Translations under genes and position numbers: made by a program | Notes under the pieces: model-generated | What the model saw: only the letters and a program-made list of their open reading frames with translations | Told to the model about the DNA's origin: nothing | Database searches by the model: none | Shown: piece by piece, positions 22,604 to 37,800 of the stretch | How the letters are laid out: each line of letters starts with the position of its first letter | Numbering within the stretch: position 1 is the first letter of the stretch | Source: Antedon mediterranea | Lineage: Eukaryota; Echinodermata; Crinoidea; Comatulida; Antedonidae | NCBI RefSeq assembly: GCF_964355755.1 | Contig: NC_092678.1 | Span: 20,000,922 to 20,060,921, forward strand | DNA length: 60,000 bases | Reading direction: 5' to 3'

Positions 22604-22962
22604 AATGTTGAACTCTTGCTTTGAATTGAGATCATGTTATGTGCATACCTTCCATTACTGCATGCATGACAGTAACCAACTTTTACCAGGGGCTAATTCA
22701 ACTGGCTCAGCAAGCAAAGTTTCCTACTTATACTGTTTGGAGAATTATTAAATCCAATTAAATAGTGTGTTTTCTTGTGTAGAGTATATTTATGTTTTAT
22801 TATAACACCTAATACATTCCTGTCATTTTGAAATCCAATAGCAATATCGTGAAACGAGGTAGTGACGCACATGGCACGATCTATCCTTTACAATAACAAT
22901 ATCAGAACAATGACAATGACAAGAATCTACTTATAAAACAAATAACGTTTTTATATTTGTCC

Positions 22963-23066
22963 GATGGTACAAATAATTCCATTTTAGTGAAATATAACAT
23001 TCTATTTTCGCCTCATGAAAATAGAATTTCATCTGTGACTCACCTCATGAAATTATTTGTACCATC
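22963..23066. repeat. Foldback element with perfect inner hairpin
   Basis: GATGGTACAAATAATT at the left is reverse-complemented at the right (AATTATTTGTACCATC). Inside, ATTCTATTTTC and GAAAATAGAAT (22999-23027) pair perfectly. This is a likely small nonautonomous transposon. Confidence 0.6.
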
Positions 23067-24256
23067 ACATTTCATAAACATTCACTATCCTCCCCATAAC
23101 TCCCACTATACATTTTCTGTTTCCGCCCCTGCTTAATGTACTGTATCAGGGAATAATTTCGCCAGTGTAGCATAGCAAAAAGCTATACAAAACAACCTTA
23201 TTGCTACACATTTCTAAAATTGTATAGCAAAAATACAATACAAAACTATGTTCCTGGACTAAAAAATCAGTTTGATTAGCAATATTGCTAAATAAAATTT
23301 TACAATGAAATTTTTCCCTGTGTATGTCAGTTCAGGAATAGGGCCTACTGTACTTTTCTCTATATTCTTTCCGCTTTTGATAATCAAGTGTTGCATTGCA
23401 TTACATTAATAATAGTTACTGTAATACTTTATAATCAGACTATTACTCTTGTATGAATATTAGCACACTCATTTAATGCGTACTGTAGTGTATGGTGACT
23501 TGATTCTAAAATGACTACAGTATTTACTTTTTATTGTGTTGTCAGGACACAAAGTGTTCAAAACATTGAGATTTACTGTAGATTTAGATTAACTTATGAT
23601 TGACTGTCATAATTGGTTTTTGCTTTAATAATAAACAATTAAAATAATGCTGTGTTTAGTAGAGCTACTTTTTACAGAATGCTCCATTAAGAACCTACTA
23701 TTGATCGGTGCATGGATTAAATTATATTTTTGGAAAAAAAAGCAAGCCTTCAGTACTACTACTAACTACAGTATAGTAAATTTGTTAATGATTGTAAAAA
23801 AATCAGGTATGCAGTAATGAGACAGTCTGTCCATATTGTCAGTAAGCCTTATTAATCCTCCAGGAATTTTACTCCCACAACTCAAGAACCAATAGCAACT
23901 GAGGCACTCTACAGTGATCACTAAAGCCCTGTTCACACACACAGCTGCTGAGCTGCGGTAATAAATTATTAACCAGCATTGGTTTCCTTTCTGAAGTACA
24001 GTAGGTCATGTTATAACAACATGATGGTAGCATCCAGCCAGTTTATTTGCAATATTTTATTTTCTGCAACAATATGGGACATGTAGGCCTAACTGATCAA
24101 TTCCTGTCATAAGTAGGAATGCTCATGCTGCCCCGTCTGTTAAAAAAATGTGGCTGCAAAGGGTGTTAGGAATAATCATGAATGTTAGTCTAGTATGTTT
24201 GTTTCCAGAGATTGGAGTACGTCCTTTATGGGTCCACAATCACCACAATGCAGTTC

Positions 24257-24512
24257 CAAATAATAAATATCCTGGATTTATAAAGCACATAATGTTGTGA
24301 AATTTCTTAGAGCTGTACATATTTATTACCCCGGTCATTTTTTTATCAAACACGTATGGAAACACTCCCATATTGCAGGCTGGTATCAGCGTAAAGTACA
24401 CAACAAGTTGTACACAACATAATTTCCTTGCCAAAGGATACAAGCAATACGACAAGAGTTGGATTCGAACCCACGATCTCACGACCATTAGTCCAGTGAT
24501 GAACACACTGTA
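24257..24512 (-). mobile_element. tRNA-derived SINE, second family
   Basis: On the minus strand a B box (GGGTTCGAATCC) near 24455 is followed by a body with TATGGGAGTGTTTCCATACG, GATAAAAAAATGACCGGGG and a tail ending TTATAAATCCAGGATATTTA then TTATT. The same body is seen at 28396 (minus) and 33000 (plus). Confidence 0.55.
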
Positions 24513-25468
24513 AAGGGTTTCTTTTACATTCTTTTGACAGTTATTAGTAGAAATCACAGAATAGAAACTTTCCCCTTAAAATCTTTTCCACAAACATTAT
24601 GTTTGGTTATCTTCCAAAACAATTCTTATTGAAATGTTCTGCACTACCCTTACTTTCTTCCAAGGATAATAATTTAAATTTTATACTGGTTGAGATAATA
24701 TCACACCAATAAGTCATTAAGATAAAAATATCAAATGGTTAAAGAGATGCATTTATGATTTAATGGTGCAGTGTGTAGCAAGCTTTGGGTGTTAAAATTT
24801 GAAAATAGTAAAAACAGTAGTTGCAAGGTCTTCCCTAAAAGGGTATGTTGTCTTCATACTTTAGGGTTGGTGCTACTAGGTGAAAAGTAAGCTACTGTAT
24901 AGGTGGATGAGTTGTATACAGTAGGCAATACAGTATGTTCACAATGACGTGTACGGCATAAGACTGACGTACTGTATGAATTTGCATGTGAAATAGACTA
25001 GGCAGAATTGCTATTGTTAACGCCACTCGCTACACGTGGCTGGCTGGGGATTTTAGACAAAAGCCATCATTTTCAAACTACTCTGGGCTGCTTCCTTCAA
25101 TTCTTAAAACTTTAAGATATCATGACTACACTACAGTACATTGCAATTCTATGTTTAAAGGCATTCGTTATTTTGAATGCTGTTGTCAACTTGTTCATCT
25201 TATCAATTTAGAATGTGGATTACCTTTATGACTTGCATAAACCACGCCAGAGAGAGACAAAAGAACAATTTTAATGGAACATCCCAACTGAAAATAGGAT
25301 AGTCTGCTTAAAGGCACCTCACTCTAAATGGGAGTATCATATGGCCATAATCCATAACCCCATTATGGTGCCCTCTGATAAACCTTACTTTTTTTTGGTA
25401 CTAATACAGTATTTTTTGTTTTAAAATAATAATAATATTTCATTGTTATACTCTTGTTTTGATTCTAG

Positions 25469-25529
25469 GTGCTGTCCTTATTCTGTCCTTGTTTCTCTCT
25501 ACCAATCAATCTAATTCTCATCACCAAAA
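25469..25529 (+). other. 5' untranslated part of the first RASSF coding exon
   Basis: An acceptor (TTTTGATTCTAG, ending 25468) precedes 61 bases that contain an in-frame TAA (25512-25514) before the ATG at 25530. That fixes the start codon and suggests an upstream noncoding exon. Confidence 0.5.
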
Positions 25530-25887
25530 ATGAGTACTCTACACGATATATGGACAAAAATGTCTGAATATATAGAGATGCGGACATTGGAGCGTGAGAA
25601 CGGTATCACGCACGAACACGACGATGAGATCATTGAAGCTGCGTCGAGTAACGGCGGACTCCTTAGCGGCATGGGGTACTTCTTAGGCTGGCGCCAAAAG
25701 TTAATGGTGAAACAAACAAGCGATTCAGACAAGTCACGACTGAGACACAGAAAGAAGAACGGTATCAAGAACGAGAAAGACAGTGGACACGACTTTGTAC
25801 CGATACGGTTAATGACGAATCCGACGTGGTGCGATAAATGCGGGGCATTCATCTGGGGATTTTATGCACAGAGCTTCCGATGTAAAC
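25530..25887 (+). CDS. RASSF exon 1: N-terminus and first half of C1
   Basis: The exon encodes 119 residues plus one base, ending at TGTAAAC|GTAAGT. It contains an acidic then basic linker (RLRHRKKNGIKNEK) and the C1 start (GHDFVPIRL, WCDKCGAFIWGF, FRCK). The intron falls inside the second zinc-ligand pair. RASSF1A is, to my knowledge, interrupted at a similar place. Confidence 0.93.
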
Positions 25888-28800
25888 GTAAGTACAATTT
25901 ATTTTAAAATGTTTTAATTTGTAATCATGGGAATACAGTAGAACACACCATACAGTAGTTTGTATACCCCGTATTAAGGGGACATTTTTCTGTGAAATCA
26001 ACACTACAGCCAATCCCTATCCAAAGGACACCCATTGTTAAAGGGACACTTTGTTTGGTCCTGAAGGTATCTTTAAAAGAGGTTCTACTGAATACTAATT
26101 ACTACCGATTTTTAAAGAAAGTTTTATACTGAACAGTCACTTTCATACATGTCACATCAACTAAACTGTACTGTATCTGGAGGAATAGTAGGAACGCAAT
26201 TTCTACTATCAGTTTGATAAAATCCATAGTCTTAATAGTAATTGTCTCCATTGAAATCGCAAAGGTGTTCCGGCCCGGCTGTCCAAGAGGACTTTGAAAG
26301 CATTGTTTTATTGTTGTAAAATACATACATACTGTACATACACTGGTAACAGTACAGCTACAGTATACTCTAGTCTTCCTGTTGAGTAATATTATTGAAA
26401 TTATTTATGCTGGTTGGTATCAACTAAAGTATCAATGAATCTGCTATAAATCCACACAGTTTGACAAAGAATAAGTAATTTTGCATACCACTCGTGTTAC
26501 AGTAGGTCTACTGTACTGACTTTTAGATCATGTGCGAAGTCTTTTTTTACTATTATTAAATATTAAAGAATTATATAAATATTGGTTTTGTATTTTATTT
26601 TAAAGTACTTTGTATAGAATGGTATACTGTACAAACTAGCATACTGTAAATTACTGTACAAAATGGCATAGAATGGTATAGTTTACTGTACAGAATAGTA
26701 TAGTTTACTGTACAGAATAGTATAGTTTACTGTACAGAATAGTAAAGTTTACTGTACAGAATGGTATAGTTTACTGTACAGAATAGTAAACATTTCATTT
26801 GAATAAACAAAATATAATATTGATTGTGTTTTCTTGCTAATATAATAGCATCCTGTCTCAATTTTGAATACTTTCATTTTGGTTATTGTTGTACTGCAGT
26901 TAGTAGGTGAGTGGTTTTGTCTGCATACAACCAGATTCAGTCAAGTTGACCTTTCAACTCTCTGTATTGTGCTATTTCTGATACATTTATACAATAAAAA
27001 TCAATGGTTTCACTTAGTGTTTAGTATATGGCCATAAAAAAACTCTACAGTCACATCACAGTGATAAAATTAATATTTGTAAATTGTCTGAATGTACAGT
27101 ATTAATGCAATAATGATCTATTCTATAATTAATAATAAATAATACAAACTTCTTTAAAGTTTTGATTCGTTTTCAAAAGAAAAGAAATACATTTTTTTTC
27201 TATTATAAAATAATAAAAAGATTTTCTTTTTCGTTGGAAGATTGTTTTCAGTACTCACTCGGACTGTAAAGTATTTTTTCCTTCTTTTTTTTCTATAACA
27301 ATCAAATATGTTTAGGATACTAAACAACAATTTAAAAATAAATTGTAGTGGTACAGTGTTGCTTTGTGTTTAAAAATTCTTGCTTACCAATCATTGGGGA
27401 TATGTTTCAAAGCCCTAGCACAGTACTTTCTCATGCCCAAAATAAAGTGCCATTGCCTTAAAAAAAAACCTCATAAACTTTGTTTTTAGAAGCATCACAA
27501 GGGGTTTTTTTCCAGCGTATAATTATCAAGTCATGTGCATTTTGTTGGACACATTAAAATTTAAACAAAACAAATAATATTGCCATGTGATTGCTACCTA
27601 ATGTACCTATTTTTAAAAGTACAGTATGTTTTTCGCATGTGACAACTCCTTTAGGAAGTAATTCAGGTTTCACAGAGAATATCCTGATTATCCGAAGTTC
27701 ATGAACGTACAGTACAGCATCACGGTTGATTTTGTATTTTAAATTAATAACAGATGTACTGTATGATTACACAACATTTTACAAATAGTAATACCTTACA
27801 TCTTCTGGTATAATCCCAACCCCTCTAGAACATGAAATCGGGCCGATTTTTGGTGGTGGGACTATACCCGGAGAAACCATGGTTCAGGTAAAAATGATTG
27901 GTAAGCTTTCTTGTAAAAACTCATCTGAACTTGCTAGAGAGAGGTCTACAGTACATCCAGACCAAAAGTCAATACTAGGACTACCTACAGTATAGCAGGG
28001 ATGCCTGTTTGTGAAATCAGACATAAAGTAGGGATTGGGATTAGACCTGAAGTGGGATAATAATAATAATAATAAACAGTATTTATATAGCGCCTAATGG
28101 ATCACTGACCCCTCTAGGTGCTTTACATAGGACCTTAACTAATGGTAATAAACTATCCCCCGCCGGACACCATTCCGGTATTTCTTAGTCGAGGTTTCGG
28201 GGATGGAGACAATCAATAATGTGAAAAAAAAATGTAACTAAGCTTAACTATGCTTAACTAAGGTAAAACTATCCCCCGCCGGACACCATCCCGGTATTTC
28301 TGAGTCAAGGTTTCGGGGCCAGAATTAAGAATAGAGAGTAAATGAAGCATGCACAACTTAAGCTAGGGTTAAACAGGTATACCCGAAGATACAGTAATAA
28401 TAATAATATGTTGATCTTATATAGACTTGCTTAATATGCAAAGCCTCTAATGAACAGTACTGTATGCGCTTCTGATTATTACCCCAGAATTGTTTTCAAT
28501 CAAACACATCAACAACATAATCTCATAAATGTTGCAGCCGTAATCAGCGCAGTTGTGTTTTGACCTGGTATACCAGGTACCAACTTTGTAAAACATAGGT
28601 AGAGAAAGGCAAATGTAAGTAAAGGCCTACTGTAGGATACAAGCATTGAATTTGTTTGCTTGTTTGTTTTTATTGATTTTCCACACTAAAATGAATATGA
28701 TAATTAAGTAACAATAAACATATATAAGAAAGATGTGTGGCTGGTGGGCAAATAAGTTCAAAGAACTTTAGGCTTACCCACCAGAAAAGATACAATAAAC

Positions 28801-31800
28801 ATAATCAAGTGAGATACAAGAAAGCCAAAAATAGCAAATCAAATCATCAATTAAAGAAAAAAAAAAAATAGAAATGTAGAGTAAATAAACTTTTCATTTG
28901 TAGTTGAAATCAATTTGGTATTAAATACTGTATGATTGAATACAACAAGTCATTGTAACATGAACATCTGCAGGATGTGCTCTACACCATACAGTACACT
29001 TGGTGTCTATTTGCCGCTTCTTTTAATATTCAATGATATTATCTAACTGCAAGAAGTAGGCTTTTCCTTAATTAGGTTCTATTGTACTACTTCCTTTTCC
29101 ATTTATGATATTCTGTTTGATAAAGACATTGTTCAGAATCAAATCTAATGGCATGTTTTCCAATTTCCCTTTTTTCATTTTCCTGTTTCAGTATGTTACA
29201 GAACTTACAGCCTTTTTTGTGTTTTTTATTTTTTTTAAATTTGTATTTTTCTTGTCTAATAATAACTATCGGGTAGAAATTACTTCATGTAAAAGAAACC
29301 GATCATGTTCGAATGATTTATTTAAATGATAATGTTTTGCAAAAGTTGGTTATTGGTGTTTTATTTATTTTCTTTTTGCTCATTCATTACAGTATACCGT
29401 ATTTTACTATTTACTATATCGACTTTTAAACGTTATATTGTTGATTTAACATTAACAACGTTCTTTACAATTTACAAACCCTTCCATAAGGCAAACTACA
29501 GCATGCACTGTTGTTAACCTTTAGTATTTAAACACATGTGTTTTATATCATAAAAAAACTAATGTGTGTATTAGCAATATCTGTAGATTATACATTATAA
29601 CATATTTCACTGTACCTACAGTATGTACTGCTGTTCGATCCTGATCTAGTGTCAGGGTTGTTTGTAACCCAACTTTTTCTGCTCCATCCCTAAAGAAAGC
29701 TTGAGAGATGAGATGAGACCACATTTACACTTACAGTTTGGGCCAGCCCTGGGTCTGCAATCGATAAGTGTAAACATGCCATAAAGTTAGGCCAGCTCTG
29801 GGCCAGATGCAGACCTGGACCATCTTGAGAGATGGTTCCAGGAGCGACTTGTATGTTTTGGATGGCTTATGTCATGAACCGTGACCAAAAAACGCTTGAG
29901 AAAATTAAGTACAGTAAATTTTGTATTGTACTGCATCGTACAATACTGATCTTACTGTTTTAATTTATCAATAATTAATTAATGAATTAATTCTATTATT
30001 TATTATATTACTCTTATCATTTTTGCCTCCCTAGTCTGTTCAGTTTAAAAATCTATGTTTTTTGGTTTCAGTCTCCAACATCTCATTACACAAATGAGCA
30101 AAATGTATGAAGAATAGTTTTAGTTTAAATACTGTGACATCTGTCAGCAATAACTAGTAATGTTGTTAGATAGAAGAAGCTGTACTGTACAATACATATT
30201 ATTTTTCAAAATATTTTTAATGACTCTGAGTTAGAATCTCTGCAGATACATGTAGTTGGTAGAGTACTCAATTTGTTTGTCAACTGTTGTTTTGTTTAAT
30301 ACATTAGGAGAATCTAAATACAGCCTTATATTTATTCTGTGCCTAACTTACCTAGATAAACTGACATTGGCCTATTTAACTACAACTCAAATACATACAA
30401 TTAAATATTTACCCCTATTAGACAATGGTACATTCTATGAACTTTGCCCCCAATTTTTGAGAAACAGTAGTTTTCAATATTAGTTTATCCAGCGGTACTC
30501 AAACTCAGTTTGGTTTGTGTAATTGTTGAAAGTGAGGCTGGTTTAACAGTCCAGTACCCATCTTGTTTAGCGAGAGGTCATGGTTTAAATCTTTTCGGTT
30601 TCAGTTAATTTTATACCAAAGTGTGAATTGAGGCTTACTATAGAATTTTCCTTTTCCTTTTGAACTTCCTTTGAATTAAATTTAGTGTGTGAACATCCTT
30701 TGAAAGTTTGATGTTACAGGATATTGACTTTTGTACTACCTCTTTTAACCTGTACAGTACAATACAACTGAGTTGACCATGAATGATGATACCAGAAATT
30801 ATCAATAATGTATTGATTATGTGGTATTGCGTAATACCTCACAGTACTACAGTACATTATTTCCAACATCTATTATTATTTATGTTGAATGTACTGTATT
30901 TTCCCACAATTTGTGGGCTACTGTATAGTAATTTTAAGGTTAAAATTTATGGTTTTTATTACCCCTTTTGTTTGGGACTCAACAAAGTGACACTGAATAG
31001 GGGTTTGTTTAAGAATGATTCTACTGTACACTGTTATTCAAATTTTAGAAGATGGCTATCAACGGAAAGAGGTTATAAACTCATAATGTAGGCCTACTGT
31101 ACAGCTAGAGAGACTAGCTTTGATGCATGTTAATATGGTTAGCTGTTATTCAAATTTTAGAAGATGGCTATCAGCGGAAAAATGTTATAAACTCATAATG
31201 TAGGCCTACAACTAGAGAGACTAGCTTTGAAGCATGTTAATATGGTTAGCTGTTATTCAAATTTTAGAAGATGGCTATCAGTATCAGCCGAAAGAGGTTA
31301 TAAACTCATAATAGAGAATATTTTGCTTTGTTGCATGTTGTGGTAATTATGGTACAAAAAGTGAATAGCCTACCTATATCTAGGATGTGGTCTAATAATG
31401 GAAATAAGTGAATTATTAATTAACTTAATTAATATCAGTACTATCACATGTCAAGGTGAATAACCTTTCTAATTAATCTGATTAATTATTGTCTAGTCTG
31501 TGAATCCTTGGACATTCCACTTTTAGTACAATGGAGCAGCACCATGACCACTAATTAAGGAGAAATACCATAAGTCATCCGGATTATTTTAGTTCAAATT
31601 AGTGTCCCCTGACTAATTAAATGTTGTTTTATTAAATTAGTACTGTTGACAGTGCCTTTTCATTGTAATACTAATAGGTAGTTGCTGGCTTCTAGTTTTA
31701 CTACTAACTATAGTTCTGTAATTAGTTTGATCAGATGTTTCTTCCATTTTAATTTTATAGAAACCCTAATGAATCTTGTTTGTTTATTCTATTCTGTCGC

Positions 31801-34800
31801 CATTGATTGATGGCTTTGACCTCTCCACCAGTACTCTGATAATTAGAAAGATAGAGGACAGCAAACATACCAATTTGAGAAAAGAATGGATGTTCCTATT
31901 TTATATCATACATTGTAATAAAACCATATTTTTCTTATAAATTTATTAGTGCCATCCTGAATATGGATTTAATTTTCCTGCAATTTTCCAATCCAATATG
32001 TCGTTCATTATCACACTACCATTCAAATTAAGCATTATTGTTTTGAATGTACAATAATGTATGCATGAGTTATTGAAAATCAAGTGTTCTCATTTTGTGA
32101 CAAATAAAGTTCTGTACATCTGTTTATCCCTTTGTCACAAATGTTCACACATAGTTCATCTTCATCAATGGCAATTAATGTGGTGATGCTATAACACAAT
32201 CATTTTTTTTTTTTCATTTAATAATAATTTGTTTTATTGATTTTATTGAAGTGCAGCACCTAATTTGTCCAATTATTCACAGTATCCATAGCTACAAAAT
32301 TTCCCCACAATGCACATCAACTATTATTTACCCACAAATGCACATCAACACCCACTGACCTCTGAACTTTAAATCTTATATGAATTTCAGTCAAAAATCA
32401 ATCATATTTCTTTGTTGATTTTCAAATGAAACAAAGAAATTATCGCACCTTATGTTTTATAACATAGCATCAAATGCAGTGATTCCCATGAGAAATTGCC
32501 CTTTTAGTGACAACTTCCATGTCCCCAAATTGTGAACTCCATTAGATTAAAATATTTTATCAAGTTGGTGACACAATAGATGAATTGTTTGTCAGGTTTC
32601 CATGTTGTAATAGCAACCTCATTGGTATGTTGTTGTAAAGTTGTATTTTTGGAATTATTTGAATGAGCTCTTTCAATGAATTTGGTTTGAAAGATGGATC
32701 GTAGTAGCGTCGGTCTGCCCTGTTACGAAGTTGTTCTCTCTACAGGTATTGTAATTTTTCTCCTTCTATATTTTTAAAACCATTGGTATAATTTTTGAAT
32801 GAAAATGAATAATTATCATCAATATGTTAAGACCGTTATTTTGTTTTATCCTTTCTAGTTCTAGTTGTCCCATGACCTAGAGGGGCGTAGCAGATAAGAT
32901 AGGCCTATACTCATCATGATACGATACACAGGCATAGCCATAACTCCCAGCCGTGCCTATAGTATCTCCTCTACTTTTCAAGGAACATTTTCAATAAAAA
33001 GATTTGATCATTAGATCAAGACACAACTTTGCACTGATTACTAGCTGCATTATGGGAGTATGTTTCCATAAAGGTTTGATCCAAAAAAATGATTGGGGTA
33101 ATAATGTTCAGCGCTTAGAGAAGCTTGCTTGTAGAGCGCTATATAAGAATGAACTATTATTATTATTAGAATTTAAAAGGAGTAGAAAACATAGTTTTTC
33201 ATTGCGTTTTTGACTATATATAATTTGATTATACTGCATATTGGATAAATTGGTATTATCGTCAAAATAGACTTGTAGGTCTGCCACTGTACTCTGCCAA
33301 AAATATTCTGAGTGATAGTTATTCTATAATTTTTGTTTAGTCCTAGTTTCAGCTTTGATGGCTTGACTTTAGCCTAGATGTAATTTAGGGTATGGTAATA
33401 AAAATGCTTAACATCCCTATGAGTCACTATACATTGTCATCAAACTGTTAATGACATTTTCAGAGAAAATTAAATAGATTTTTTTTACAAAGGTACCTGT
33501 AAAATAATTGTATACTTTGTGGACAGTACTAATTGTAGGGTACCTGTATCTTTCTTGTTATGAATCACTAAACATGGGTACTACTATGTAATATTGAAGA
33601 CTTAAGATTTAATAAATTTAATTTTCATCTTTAAATGAGGAAAGTTGAATTAGGCCTCTAAAGCTCTGTCTAGTACACTATCAAACCTTATGTGACAAGA
33701 AAATGTGATGTGCCCATTATGGATATGATGAATTCTGATGTCATACTAGCATACTGTATTTGGGCATATCAATACCATTTTTTGTCAAACTAGTTTGATA
33801 GTGTAGGCAGAGCTTTAGGATCTATGGTAGCTAGCCGGTAGTGCCTACCCAGATGAGCAGATCCCCTTTCCTTTCGAATAGTGTACACATTTTTGTACGA
33901 TTTTGCCAGATGTTGGTATGTTTTGATAGATGTGCTGTTCTGAGGAACACAAGACTATATTTTTAGCTTGATTAATTTTTATCCAGGTAAGCACCATTCA
34001 TTCAAGCAATGAATCATCCAAATATTTATAGAAATATTACATCATCAATTGCAACGTGGATAATATGATGTGTGCTTGCATAGAAAACGTAAATTATTGC
34101 CTTCATGCATCATTGATTAATATTATTATTTGGTTGAACTATTGACTGGATATGCTGAAACCTATTCCCTCAGATTTTAATATTAATGAGCCAGGGTTAA
34201 GCTCGTGCTTGACTGATCACTATAATTATTAGTCTGCTCCCCTCTATAGTTGAATTTTTAAGTTTTATATTGAGGGCAGTATAGATGGAAACTTTTGCCT
34301 ACTTTTATCAACTCTAATTCTTGTATACTGTATGTGACTGAGCATAGTCCCAGTGGGCTTGATTAGAACACATTTTCAAAAAATGTTGCAGGTGGGATTC
34401 TTTATTATTATATTAAATTACATTTTAATAATAAATTTACTTAAATGTGATTATGCTCGAGTTTGGGATCCTCGGTTATCATATTTTCTTCATTATTTTT
34501 AATAAAAGTATGTTTGTTTTTGTCGGCAAGTTCTTAATTAACTAATTAGCCCTCTTAGAAGTTACTGTACCTTTTAAAAAATCTTTTTGGAGTTTATTAA
34601 GCAAGATCATTTACTATAGTTTATGGAACTAGAGAGAATAATATTTCAAAGGTTTATAGAAGTAGTCTATAGTGTGATTGAGATTATAGGTTGAAATATA
34701 TCCTGACTTTCAAATTTAAAAGATTAAACTTGTTAAAGAATGATTTGGCTCAAACTATTAAAAGTACGCAATTTGTTCATTGACAAAAAGGACATGGTCC

Positions 34801-37800
34801 GATGCCTTTAAAGGAAAATAGATTACCTAACGACTCCACTGAGTCTTATTATTAAAGCGTGGATCTATTTTGTGTAAAGGAAGCCAATCCCTCATAATCC
34901 AGTAAAGAAGGGCGTATTGCTATAAGCTTGGTCAATAGCATGAAACTAGATTTACAACTTGAACTACGACCCCAGGATAGCATGCTATGGTTGTCCGTAT
35001 TTACAAAAACAATATTTTCGGTGATTGTTTTTCAAAGAATCCAATTAGTAGTTGGATATTTGAAAGGCCCTAAACATACACAGAATTGACAAAGCATGTT
35101 TCTTTACACCATCGTCATAGTACACTCATCATACTATTTTGTGCCATTCATTTCTGCATGGTATATATCATTATCATCTATCATAGTGACCATTACAGAA
35201 AAAAAAGTGGTCTTTTTGATTGTAAAAAATAATGACCGATGAATTAATGATGTGCCCATTTTTTGTTCTATTACAATAAATTCACAAATGGCCTTCAAAA
35301 TAAAAAAAAGAAATTTAAAAGGTGTGTAAATCTTAACAAGTCAACGACCGGAACCTTCAATGAATTTAAAGCTGCCGTGACGTTTACAAATCTTTAACAG
35401 TACGCTATACCTCTTTAATTCATAAAAACTGCGATTATATTTGTGTGAGATTGTCTCTTTAATATGCGTGGTATTCTAAAAGGAAACGGCTTGATACTTG
35501 ACAGGAAGGTAGTGCACACTAGATCGATTGTTTTAACGATTTTAATTGGCTTTTTTTTCCTCGGTTAAAAACTGACCCTGATAGTTTAATTTTAGACAAC
35601 TTTAATTTCAACCGGTTTGGCAAACGCATTTCTAGAAATAAGATGAGATATCGTTTTTGTTTTATTTCTTTTTTGGTTTTATTCCATAAAGTATAAAGAG
35701 AAATTGAACATGCTTTACAATATGGTAGTGTTTTTACTCTACAGCTCACTATGTTGGTCAGTTTGTCTGTAAACACTAACTTGAGCATGTGACTGCAGCC
35801 ATGTATATGCCCTTGTTAAATTAAAAAACCATGGCAGAATGGGATTATTTACATAAGGAAACTATCCACAAATGATTGAGAAAATATGAAAATATTTTCG
35901 ATTTACCCTAAAATAACATTGAAATTAAAAGTTTAACTTGTTTTAATATCAGATTTTAAACTGGCTTCTTTTACAATTCAATTCGTCAACACTGTTAAGT
36001 ACAGGTGTCAATACTGCACATGTATGCTAATTAACCACCTGTATAACAAACATTGACTCAGTCAATTGATTTGTTAAATTGCGCACTTCCTAATATCTCT
36101 CTCTTCCTGTGATTCAGTTTTAGATAAAAATGGCGTTTCCAATTCGAAATTAAATATAGTGCGAAATAAATTATCTTTAATTAAACAGTTTAGACGCGTT
36201 GGAGTAACTTTGCATATTTTGTTATGTTTTGGTGTTTACCGAATGATTACACAGGCAGTTAGATCATAGGTGACTCAATAGACTTGGAGCCTGATATTCT
36301 ACACGATGAGGTTGTCTGCACAGGCTGTTCCTTCCTTTACCCCTCCCTAGTAGATTGTTCAGTTGATCAATTTACAAATGTAATATTAAACGAATGAACA
36401 CCATCACTCATCATCCATACATTAATTTTCCTATGTTTCAACTAGCCGGACCTCAATCAAAGTTTGAAATTTAACCATACTTTTTTGCACCTTATTAAAT
36501 TAAAATTAATTTGTTTCTGATTTTATAGCGAGCCAAGTTTGTTTTAATCTGCAATCTATATATTTCCATTTCCTCCAGGCCAGTTTTTAGGTCAATTTCA
36601 ATATTTTAGATTAAAAAATATATATATTTGTATAACTCTGAACTTTTTTGTAACACTTTTTGCACCATAATTTGTCAATAGAGTTCTGAAACTAGGTTAG
36701 CGTTCACATTTTTATGTCAATTGCAATACTTTTAAATGAACATTTATTAATATTTTTATATTACTGAACTTTTTAGTAACATTTGATTGTTCAAAGTTCA
36801 CCATAATTTGTGAATAAAGTTGTGAAACTGGGTTACAGTTGGAATGATAAATTTATTATAATTTGTTTTGATCTGTGAAAGCAAAATACACAATACTCCT
36901 ACAGTTAATAGCCTAATATTTTTCAAGATACAGTCAGATTCCCTTATCGTCTTCCTGGTTATCCTGCCTCTTGGGGGAGTCTAAACACTCCTCTGACGTC
37001 ATCATCATCTACATCTTAAATTTTGTTATTGGATTTTTATCTCTATGGGACACTAGAAATTATCTGTTTACCAAAGAGTATTCAGTATCACTATAAAAAG
37101 ACATAACTCAAGTTGTTACATGTAATTTAAAGTTACTGATATGAGGGAAAGTATTTTATAATGTGTTCAGTTTGTAAGTACCTACCGTAGTGTGCAGTAC
37201 AGCACGTTGACTAGAGCACTCTGTAGATATTGCAAGGTACAATTGTGTACCTTAGTGATTTGTCACTGTACCACGCACCTGTATAAAAAAAGCGATATTT
37301 GGCGTGGCGTAAAAATGTCAACAGGATGTTTTCAGTTCACAAAGTCTGTTTATAACTTCTCTTTTAACAGATCGCTATGTAAGTAATTTTTTTTTACTTA
37401 TTTAATTTTTAAAATATTTATAAATGTCTTGATATTCTTATTTAGTTATTATTGTCTGTGAATTTGCTTTTTATTATCTAATTGTATTTTGAAATATAAA
37501 TTATCTGGCAAAAGTAATATCATCATCATCATCACCATCACCATCATATCATTTTATGCTCCACATCTTCCAACAAGTTTCGCTCAAAAATATTTTGAAT
37601 TTTCAAAGCCAAACCTATGACATCTGTCTTCCAACATAAAAGGAAACGTACTCAATTAGTGCACACAGTAAATTGAAGAAAGTCAAATATATAATACTCT
37701 GTCTACACTATAGTATCAAACTAGTTTGACAAAAATGTGTTGTGCCCAAATATGGTAGTGATATGCCCAAATATGGTAGTGATGTGCCCAAATATGGTAG

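Larger units (their letters stand above)
19916..25468. other. Region between the repeat-exon gene and the first RASSF coding exon
   Basis: No coding gene is supported. A donor-like CTCG|GTAAGT at 20062, near an E-box CACGTG at 20013 and GC-richer sequence to 20250, could mark a noncoding first exon and promoter of the RASSF gene, but this is weak. The rest is AT-rich sequence with AGGCCTA and TACAGTA words plus the repeats listed separately. Confidence 0.35.

Noticed and set aside
25511-25852. 113-codon minus-strand frame
   Set aside because: It is antisense to RASSF exon 1, whose plus-strand product has clear C1-domain ligands.
37500-37555. CRISPR-like spaced repeats
   Set aside because: This is only a short CATCAT microsatellite. 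The genome is eukaryotic, and none of the tandem arrays in the window has unique spacers.
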